From positions 24,530,459 through 24,594,458 of the forward strand of contig CM029379.1 of assembly GCA_017165825.1 (NCBI GenBank): 64,000 bases of DNA. The letters are read 5' to 3'. Origin of the DNA: Hepsetus odoe. Lineage: Eukaryota; Chordata; Actinopteri; Characiformes; Hepsetidae. Below the pieces are notes generated by a model. The model had not been told where the DNA came from. It searched no databases and was given only the letters and a program-made list of their open reading frames with translations. How positions within the stretch are numbered: the first letter of the stretch is position 1; every line of letters begins with the position of its first letter. Shown one piece after another: positions 56,216 to 64,000 of this stretch. The position numbers and the translations under genes are program-made.

Positions 56216-58084
56216 ACCTGTGTGGAAGCATGGGTGTTAGGAACAGCCCAACCAATGCAGTTTCTAATCAGACCAATTTTCAAGAACTAAAGAGGGGAAA
56301 AGTGCATCAGCCAAAGCATGGAGTTATATTTTACATAGCATGTAAATTTACATGTAGGTGTTCTGTAGAAAAATGTTTGTGCAACATTAAGTCTTTCTTT
56401 GAGGTCCACAGAGAATGAAACAGTAATGAACCATGGGAACAAATTTAATTTACGATATTTAGATTAGATTATTTAAATAGGTTTTGTACATTAACAAAAA
56501 TTCTCCCAAAAATACTAGAACTAAGCATTACTTATTTTAAGTAGTTAAACCATTTTTAAAAATCTGTTGTATTTTACCAACGATTACAGTAGTTGCATGG
56601 CATTTGGAAAATGAAACCAATAAAATAAAGTCCGCCATAGTTATAATACTGTGAAGTACCTTCCTTTAATATTCATGTCTGGAATGTAATTTGCTAGTCA
56701 CACAGCACCATGTCAGTAGGGGCTGGCAGTTTTCTTAATACATTGGCCAGTGTTCAGTGTTCATCATGTGGAAGGGTTGACAGTTTAATTTGATTGAACC
56801 TGCTGCTTCTGTACTGCAGACTGCTTCTGTACTCTGAAGCTGCCCTCTTGACTTTGCTTTTAACCCTTAAATACATGTGTTCCGTGGCCAGGTACAGTTC
56901 TAGCTCACTCTCCTCACTGCAGTAGCATTAGGATTTATATGTGAGACGTTTTGTTGTTTTCTCTGAGGGAGAAGGATTCTGAGTAAGAGGTGTGTATCCA
57001 GACTTCAGCAAGAGATTTGTTGCTAGCAGCTCCGGGTGCTTTAGGGAGGAATACTTTTATGAATCTTGGCGTCTCAGTGGCACATTGTAAAATAAAACGT
57101 GCTGAAGCTTTGTGTTGTAAAGCTCCTCCCCACCCGTTCCACGCGTGTCCAAACAGGTTAGTGCTCATGACTGATTGGTATTATGTGGTTATAGGAGAAT
57201 TCGCAGAAGGTTTGACACGTGGTAGCTATTCTGGGCCCCAGCAGCAATGCAGTTTACTATATTTTCAGGAGCCAGAGCCCTGGACTTGAATCTTTTTTTA
57301 TATATGGGCTGATGGTATAGAAGTGCTGCAGAAAGTTCTAGAATGTAATTTTGACCAGACAATGGCCACGTTATTGCATAATATCTCTGGCCCAATACCA
57401 ATAACAATTTACTTTGTTTTTAGCTGTTACTGCTGCATGTTAGTTTAGTCTCTTTAGATAATTGGTCCACCTTAGAGTAGCCTGTCTGTGTCTCAGGATG
57501 GTATCAACCCATTTGTGGGAGGTTTTGCACTGATTTCTTGCAGTATAGCACATAGTCTGCTACTTAGTTAGCAGAGTAGTTTAGCTAGCAGTTGCTGACA
57601 ATCCAGGACCAGGGCCAGGCCGCAGACAGCCTGGTCAAACCATGAGTGAGCGACAGTAAGACACCACTCCAAGGTCACATTATCACAGGAACTGCCTCTT
57701 CCTGAACAAAATAATGAGAAGAAACTCAAAAGTTTGCTCCTTGTTTCTCAAATATTTCAAACCATTTAATCTGGTGAGGTTGAGAGTGAATTGCTGGAGC
57801 CTATTCATCTGTAGCCTTAAAACCGTCTGTAAATAAAGTGATCTGAGACTATGATATTTCTTTTGCCTTTCAAACCCATGGATCAGACCAGCTTATATGT
57901 TACATTAAAATGAACCATCCTCCATGGCCTTCAGCTATGTTCACAGTCCTCACATCAGTGGCAGAAGAGAAGTTATAGCAACAATGCTTAGAAATGTATG
58001 CTTTAACGTCCCTACCTCTGAAACCTTATTTTTCTGAATATAATGACCCCAAAAACAAAAGCGTTTTCAATTATTACAGTTAAC
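56216..58084. other. Unassigned intergenic sequence
   Basis: No exon or recognised repeat. Confidence 0.55.
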
Positions 58085-58460
58085 AGGATAACATACAATA
58101 ATCATTGGTGACTTTAATATTCACATTGTAAAAAAACCAAAATCTTCAATCAATCTTCGATTCTATGGTTTTAATTCAGAATGTAATGGGGCCTCATCAT
58201 AACCCCCCTCTGGATCCAATCCTGACGTTACATGTTAATCCAGACAACATAGTTATATGTTGCAAAGTGCTCTCAGATCACTACCTTGTCACATGAGATT
58301 CATACTAGTCACATTTTATATATACATTATGCCAGTTTTAGTATCTCAGAAGTGTTTAATTAATTTTAGCTTCTTGGATTAATCAAAACAAATTAGCTCT
58401 CCATCTGGTCCAGATGAACTCGATAATTTAACTGAATGCTTAGGAACACCTTTGTTCCAC
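58085..58460 (+). mobile_element. LINE endonuclease fragment, decayed
   Basis: IIGDFNIHI, a later PPLDPILTLHVNPDN and VLSDHYLV mark the last endonuclease motifs (GDFN, LD, SDH). GPDELDNLTE at about 58400 marks the start of the reverse-transcriptase region. Stops throughout. Confidence 0.7.
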
Positions 58461-58748
58461 ATAGATAATGCCTTTAAGAAGATCTACACTAAAAATATAT
58501 TACATTCTGTCAGAAAGGTGGCTGAATATAAAGAGGACACCACTAACATACTCTAAGCCTACTACTCCATTCTGATTAATTCTAATAATGATTCTGATTC
58601 TCTTTAACTGTCTATATAAACACTAAGAACCAGAAAGGAGCTGAACCTTTGATACCTGCAATCTACAAAATGAAAATTTCATACAATAAGATCAAAACCA
58701 TTTAACAAGAAATCCAAAACACAGTACCAATCCCACCACATATACTGC

Positions 58749-59022
58749 TGTAATGGTGGCAGGGTGCGGGTATAACGTCAACACAGAGCCAGGGATCAGG
58801 AACAAGACTTTATTACTCATGGTAACAAAAACAAAAAATAAACTACAGAACCACTATTCACTTTAAGGCTGAGCCTTGTGAAATGAGCCACACTCCTGTT
58901 CTGACTCATTGGGATGCAAATAGCCCAGCCTCAGTGGTATACCTGTGCCTTGATGAGCTCATGTGTGATCATTCAGAACAGAGCTCCCTCTACCATACCA
59001 AGAACGAAACCTAACCATGACA
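58749..59022 (-). mobile_element. Solo LTR (third copy of the family)
   Basis: TGTAATGGTGGCAGGGTGCG, ACACAGAGCCAGGGATCAGG, AAGACTTTATTACTCATGG, CTGTGCCTTGATGAGCTC, GATCATTCAGAACAGAG and end CCATGACA. Same orientation as the other two copies. No exact flanking duplication. Confidence 0.75.
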
Positions 59023-59030
59023 TCTACCCA

Positions 59031-59086
59031 ATACACACACACACACACCTACATATACATATACACACACACATTATATATATATA

Positions 59087-59175
<89 letters not shown>
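59031..59175. repeat. (CA)n then long (TA)n microsatellite
   Basis: CA units to about 59048, mixed CATATA, then TA repeats with a few breaks from about 59075 to 59175, the longest TA array in the window. Confidence 0.95.
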
Positions 59176-59183
<8 letters not shown>

Positions 59184-59200
59184 TAGATATATACATACAA

Positions 59201-59827
59201 ATACTGTGCAAAGTTTTTGTAGGCAGGTGTGAAAAAATGCTATGAAACAAGAATGCTTTCAGAAATATAAACAATGATTGTTTATTTTTATCAATTTACA
59301 AAATGCAAAGTGAGCGAACAAAAGAAAAATCTAAATCAAATCAATATTTGGTGTTACTACCTTTTGTGTCTATGCATTTGTATATTTACATTTACGGCAT
59401 TTAGCAGACGCTCTTATCCAGAGCGACTTTCATACCCTAATTACGGGACTACTCCCTGGAGCAATTCGGGTTTTGAGAGGGTCTTTGCTCCAGAGGACCC
59501 AGTGGTGGTAGTGCCAGAGGTACTCTTGGGACCTCTTGAGCCACAGATCAATAGGTAAGCATCCTACCACTAGACCACCGCCACAAACCAGCATCAATTC
59601 TTCTAGGTACACTTGCACAAAGGGATTTTGTAGGATTATAGTCGGTGTATGATCAACCAGTTTTACCAAACAGGTACTAATGATCATCAATGTCACACGT
59701 AGGTTGAAACACAGTCATGTTTAGAACAACCTACCAGCCGAGTTCCTTCAAAAACTGTGTGCAAGTGTACCTAGAAGAACAGATGCTGCTTTTGAAGCAT
59801 TTGGTGGTCACACCAAATATTGATTTG
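59201..59827. mobile_element. Tc1-type MITE, broken, with SINE inside
   Basis: Left end ATACTGTGCAAAGTTTTTGT, then AATGCTTTCAGAAATATAAA, AAAATGCAAAGTGAGCG and AAATCAAATCAATATTTGGTG match the 23640 MITE. After the SINE-B at 59389-59585 the body goes on with GCATCAATTCTTCTAGGTAC and returns through CACACCAAATATTGATTTG. There another element cuts it off, so most of the right inverted repeat is missing. Confidence 0.8.
59389..59585 (-). repeat. SINE-B inserted in the MITE
   Basis: ACATTTACGGCATTTAGCAG, CGCTCTTATCCAGAGCGAC, AGTGGTGGTAGTGCCAGAGG, GGGACCTCTTGAGCC and CCTACCACTAGACCACCGCC. Small insertions and losses; less clean than 44406. Confidence 0.88.
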
Positions 59828-60945
59828 TCATGGCCATCATTATTTTCCAACACTGCCTTTCTCTTGGGCATGGAGTTCACTAGGCGTCACAGGTTGCCAG
59901 AATCCTCTTCCCACTCCTCCATGTGACATCACGGAGATGGTGGATGTTACAGACCTTGTGCTCCTGCAGCTTCTGTTTGAGGAAGCCCCACAGATGCTCA
60001 ATAGGGTTTAGGTCTGGAGACGTGCTAGGCAGTCCAGCACCTTTACCCTCAGTTTCTTTAGCAAGGCAGTGGTTGTCTTGGAGGTGTGTTTGGGGTTGTT
60101 ATCATGTTGGAATACTGCCTGCAGCCCAGTTTCTGAAGGGAGGGGATCATGCTCTGCTTCAGTGTATTACATCGCTGGCATTCATGGTTCCCTCAATGAA
60201 CCTATAGCTCCCCAGTACGGCAGCACTCAAACACGACACTCCACCTATGTGACTGCAGGCAAGACACACTTGTCTTTGTATTACTTCACCTGGTTGCCAC
60301 CCCATGTTATCTGAACCAAATAAGTTCATCTGGTTTCACTCAGACCATAGGACATTTTCCAGCAATCCATGTCCTTAGTCTGTGTCTTCAATGACTGTTT
60401 GTGGGCTTTCTTGTGCATCAGCTCTTTCAGAAGAAGCACCTTCTGGGATGACAGCCATGCAGATTATTCTGATGCAGTGTGTGGCGTATGGTCTGTGCAC
60501 TGACAGGCTCACCCCCAGCCCCTCAGCCTCTGCAGCAATGCTGGCAGCACTCATACATCCATTTTCAAAACACAACCTCTCTGGATGATGCTGATACGTG
60601 AACTCAGTGTCCATAGCAAGGCCTGTTCTGAGTGGAACCTGTCCTGTTAAACCGCTGTATGGTCTTGGCCACTGTGCTGCAGCTCAGTTTCAGGGTGTTG
60701 ATAATCTTCTATTTGTTCTGTTATCTTTATGTAGAGCAACAAACCTTTTTCCAGATCCTGGAGAGTTCTTTTGCCATGGTGCTGTTGAACTTCCAGTGAC
60801 CAGTATGAGGCGTACTTACCAAATTTAACACACTTTTCCCATTCACACCTGAGACCTTGTAACACTAACGAGTCACTGACATTGGGGAGGAAAGTAGCTA
60901 ATTATGGGCACAATGTGGACATTTTCGCAGGTGTATTCACTTTGT
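59828..60945 (-). mobile_element. Tc1-like element, decayed
   Basis: The right side ends CATTTTCGCAGGTGTATTCACTTTG, preceded by TGTAACACTAACGAGTCACT and GACATTGGGGAGG, the terminal region of a widespread teleost Tc1 family. It truncates the MITE on its left, and its own left end is not preserved. Confidence 0.8.
59870..60777 (-). pseudogene. Tc1-like transposase, decayed
   Basis: Minus strand from ATG at 60777. Pieces: MAKELSRI-like start, then a worn helix-turn-helix (LQHSGQDHTAV), ENGCMSAASIAAEAEGLGVS, THCIRIICMAVIPEG, a broken SDETxxxLFG, FQHDNNPKHTSKTTTALLKK at about 60100 and PIEHLWGFLKQKLQEHK at about 59960. Both catalytic motifs (Asp of HDNN, Glu of PIE) can be seen, but frameshifts and stops separate every block. 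Confidence 0.8.
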
Positions 60946-61149
60946 TGTCTGAACTGAATGAGCAACAGCCGCGTGGCGGACTGACGCGCTTTCTTGATAA
61001 AAAACCTCCACATTTTACTGCGCATGCCGTGCGCTTTGCTGCCAGCATATCTTTTTGTGCTGTGTTTGTCATCACGGCATGTACAGCGTGAACTGTCATC
61101 CAACTTCCATGCAGATTCTTATACCTGCTTAGAAATGCGTAGCATAATG

Positions 61150-63862
61150 CAGTTGGAGGACAGGATCGTGTTCTGGAGGAACATTATCACTTTATCTCCA
61201 GTGTAGTCAGAAGCGAGTTGCGGCTCAGTCCGGCAGTCAGACCTCTGGCTGAGATTGAGCTCGACTGTGGGCCTCGGGCCCAACCATAGCGGTTCGGAGC
61301 CAGCACCGGCCCGGCATGTCAAAGAGAGCGGCTGGGTGACCGCCAAGCAGAGAGTCCAGGAGCTCAAGAATGGACCTCCTGCACACCGAATCCTTGTTCC
61401 ATTTGACAAACGGGTACTCTGCTCTGACAGTAGCGCTGCTGAAGCAGAGAAGGTGCTCATAATTAGCGACTTCGATTGTTAGGGCGTTAGCGTTCGCCCC
61501 TAAACCAGCGGTTTCTGTGAAATGCCTCGGGGCCAGGTTTTCTGACATGAGGCTGATTGAATCTTACTCCAGCAATGAAGTTCCTACAGCAGTTGAACAC
61601 TGGACCTAACGATATAAAGTCCCAACAATCCGAGGTATTAAAGAAGACTTCATCCCTCTGTGTTGAAAGCTGAAACTAAATGCTAGAACTTAAATTGTGT
61701 GTCAGTACTTGCCAATTCTCTTTAGAGGGAGATGCTAACCTCTGATAGGCTGCTCTCTTTCAACCGCTGGCTAGAGACAGTGTGCATCGAAGCATAGCCT
61801 TGCATAAATAGTGGGACCTCTTTTGGGAATGGCCTGGTCTTTATAAAAGGGACGATCTTCATCCTAACTGGAGAGGATCATATATGCTTTCCCAAAATAT
61901 GGCAGCAAAATTGCCACTGTGACTCTCTAGAGGCACCACCCAGGAGTCTTGATCCTGTGATCTTAAATCTGCAGCTGAGCTATTAACCCACTATCAGTAC
62001 ATTCTTAGCAGCAGCAGGTTCCTTATAACCAGGCATCCCCTATGTCACAGTGGCTTAGAACCAGACTTCTCTCACCATTGCAGAGAATATCTATCCTTAG
62101 TACGTAGGAAGCAGTATAGATGCCAGTCTAGGGAGCTCCTCTTGAGGTAACCTGCTCACAGTACATCTAAAAACAAATAAAACACAGCGTGACTAAAATC
62201 AAATGTTCACTGCTGAATGAAATTAGCTCCTTAGGAAACAAGGCAGTGCTTGTGTGAGATAATTGCCTAGACACAAAATCAGATATCTGTCTACTGGCTG
62301 AAACTTGGCTTAGACCCACTGACACCATCATAGTAGAGCCTCCCCTATGGGTTCTGTTTCTCTGCATAAATCATGCTCAGCAGGACGTGGTGGTATGCAA
62401 CAGGCTTTGATGAATCATTTAAGGTTGATTCAAAACTACTGAAACTACCATACATTTTGAAGTGATGCTGCACTAAGCATTGGAGTCTGATTTAATGGCC
62501 CATATCCTATTAATTTACAGACCTCCAAGTTCATCATCATACGCTATTAATGAATTTGTAATCTATCTCAAGCAGTTGTTAGGTTTAGATTGCGTGATGT
62601 TGACTTGCTGCGCATGTTGATACGAGGCGGATGCGGTGCTAAAGCTATTAGCGACTCCTCGATTCTGTCAGTTACCAAGCGTGTATCATGGCCTACCCAT
62701 GTACAAGGACACCGCGCTAGATCTAATTATCTCGTATGGACTTGACATTGATACTGTACTGGTCCATTCCTAAATAAAGCTTTGTTTGAACGTTCTTTAA
62801 TCACGTTTAGTTAAATCTCTCATCATTACCTAGTGAAAGACTAGTACAACCACGACACCTAAGCAAGACTAAATGTGTTCAGTTTATGGAGGCCATAGCG
62901 AGAGATAGACTTTGGCAATAAAATATTATTAATGACATCACGACATGTACAATACAGTAGTTGGGCAGATCCTTGATCAGAGTAGCCCCAATTAAGACAG
63001 AATGTCAGAACTGTAGGCTCCTGGTTCAGTGATCACCTGCGGGCTGCTAAGCGGGAGTGTCAGCCAATTTACAGATGAAGACAACGAGTCTCAAACTCTA
63101 AATTCTATGGTTAGCTAATTAAAACAATATAAGAAAGCTCTATATAGTGCTGCGCTTTAAGTACTATTCAAAACTATTGAGCAACAACAAGCATAACCCC
63201 GCTATTTATTTCAGACACTAGCTCAGCTAACAGACAAAACTGATAAAAGGCCAGCATGTAGTATTACTAGATAGGTTTCTTAAGTTTTTAATGATAAATT
63301 AACAACATTGGCTCCAAATGTGCCTATTAGCCCTCAAATTAATCATTACCAGAACAGTGCTCACAATATTTTAGTGATTTTAATCTCATTGATGCCTCTG
63401 AGCTAATTTCTGTTATAACCAGACAAGTCTTTGCCTATGGACAGTCCATTCTAACTGCTCTGAAGATCAGCAGGAGTACTATCAACACCTATACTTGATA
63501 TCATGGTACATCCTTGACCTCAGGTGTAGTCCCCAATCCAGTTTAAAACAGCAGTGGTTTAGACCACAGCCAAAACCTAACTTGGACCCTACGCTCACCA
63601 AGTAATTATAGACCCTATCTCTAATGTCCCGTTTCTCTCTAAGATTCTAGAAAATTAGTTCTTGAGACAGCTGCAGTCATATCTGAGACATGCATAACCT
63701 TTTAGATAAATTCAATCCAGGCTTCGACAGTACAGCACAGAAACTGCTCTAACTAGAGTGGTGAATGATATAATGGTCTCAAGTGATGCAGGAAACATTA
63801 CTGTTCTTGTTCTGTTAGATCTTGGTGCTGCATTCTGACATGATAGATCACTCCATTTTTAG
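61150..63862 (+). mobile_element. LINE with ORF1 and ORF2, extensively decayed
   Basis: First part (about 61150-61920): remains of an ORF1 with GGPxxHRILVPFDKR-like and DFIPLC blocks and DLHPNWRGSYMLSQNMAAKL (near 61850), matching the esterase-like (SGNH) ORF1 of some jockey-superfamily LINEs as I recall it. Second part: endonuclease traces LAETWLRPTDTIIVEPPLW (near 62300), IYRPPSSSSYAINEF (62515) and HTLDLIISYGLDID (62715). Third part: reverse-transcriptase traces NYRP, KILEKLVL-like, HRNCSN and RVVNDI...SDAGN (about 63600-63790). Stops and frameshifts throughout. It is cut at 63862 by another LINE. Confidence 0.75.
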
Positions 63863-64000
63863 GTAATAGAGTAGAGTAGAGTAGAGTGATCTTTTATTAT
63901 CCTGAATGGGAAATTTAGGCGTTACAGGGCTCTTAAAAAAAGAACAGGTGTACAGAAAGAGAGAAAAAATATATAAAGATATAGAGAGAGAACAGGAACA
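63863..64000 (-). mobile_element. 3' end of a second copy of the 50-kb LINE
   Basis: AGAGTAGAGTAGAGTAGAGT, then GATCTTTTATTATCCTGAAT, GGGAAATTTAGGCG, AGAACAGGTGTACAGAAAG and TATATAAAGATATAGAGAGA. It is the reverse complement of 53457-53600 with few differences. It starts with the pentanucleotide tail and runs off the window, so its length is unknown. It is inserted in the LINE at 61150. Confidence 0.9.

Noticed and set aside
10510..64000. A second host gene downstream of adgrl3
   Set aside because: All longer frames are mobile-element or low-complexity sequence. A gene desert after this gene is plausible, but small exons could be missed.
1..64000. CRISPR arrays, bacterial operons, phage or viral genes
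   Set aside because: No direct-repeat/spacer arrays, and the sequence is clearly eukaryotic; the tandem repeats are microsatellites.

Overview
The window is vertebrate genomic DNA, most likely from a teleost fish. The evidence is an intron-split gene with GT-AG boundaries, dense CA/TA/GA microsatellites, and many Tc1-like transposons, tRNA-derived SINEs and jockey-superfamily LINEs of the kinds common in teleosts. Species cannot be read from the sequence. There is no bacterial or viral gene organisation.

The only host gene seen is the 3' end of an adhesion GPCR of the latrophilin family on the + strand, best matched to latrophilin-3 (adgrl3). Coding exons lie at 1119-1215, 4631-4756 and 7815-8689, followed by a 3' UTR of about 1.8 kb to a candidate AATAAA at 10504. 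All intron phases agree. The extracellular, GAIN and seven-helix parts must lie upstream of the window. What is here encodes the intracellular tail, ending in LVTSL, a class I PDZ ligand. A candidate 18-nt in-frame microexon sits at 6653-6670. It is flanked by pyrimidine tracts and TGC motifs and would add six residues to the tail.

From about 10.5 kb to the end no host exon is recognised. This is an intergenic stretch of layered mobile elements. 10.6-19.5 kb: a palindromic LTR-derived element with a 5-bp target duplication, a solo LTR, LINE 3' ends and decayed Tc1 copies. 19.5-30 kb: mostly unassigned sequence, plus a Tc1-type MITE, a solo LTR with perfect CCAGG duplications, and a SINE. 30-33 kb: two Tc1-like copies, one carrying a SINE. 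36-39 kb: SINEs, including a head-to-head pair. 39.6-43.3 kb: a three-layer nest (a LINE split by a Tc1-like element that is itself split by another LINE). 43-49.8 kb: a hAT-type MITE, SINEs, a G/T-rich tract and a recognisable full-length Tc1-like element. 50-53.6 kb: a LINE with an 810-codon endonuclease/reverse transcriptase ORF. 53.9-56.2 kb: a tandem SINE trimer and a broken LINE. 58-64 kb: LINE, LTR and Tc1 debris, ending in the 3' end of a second copy of the 50-kb LINE in the opposite orientation.

Two SINE families recur. I call them SINE-A (head GGGCAGCGGTGGCC, tail ending in TTTCACTTT) and SINE-B (tail GGATAAGAGCGTCTGCTAAATG). These are working names from this window. Element family names rest on remembered motifs and were not checked by any search.
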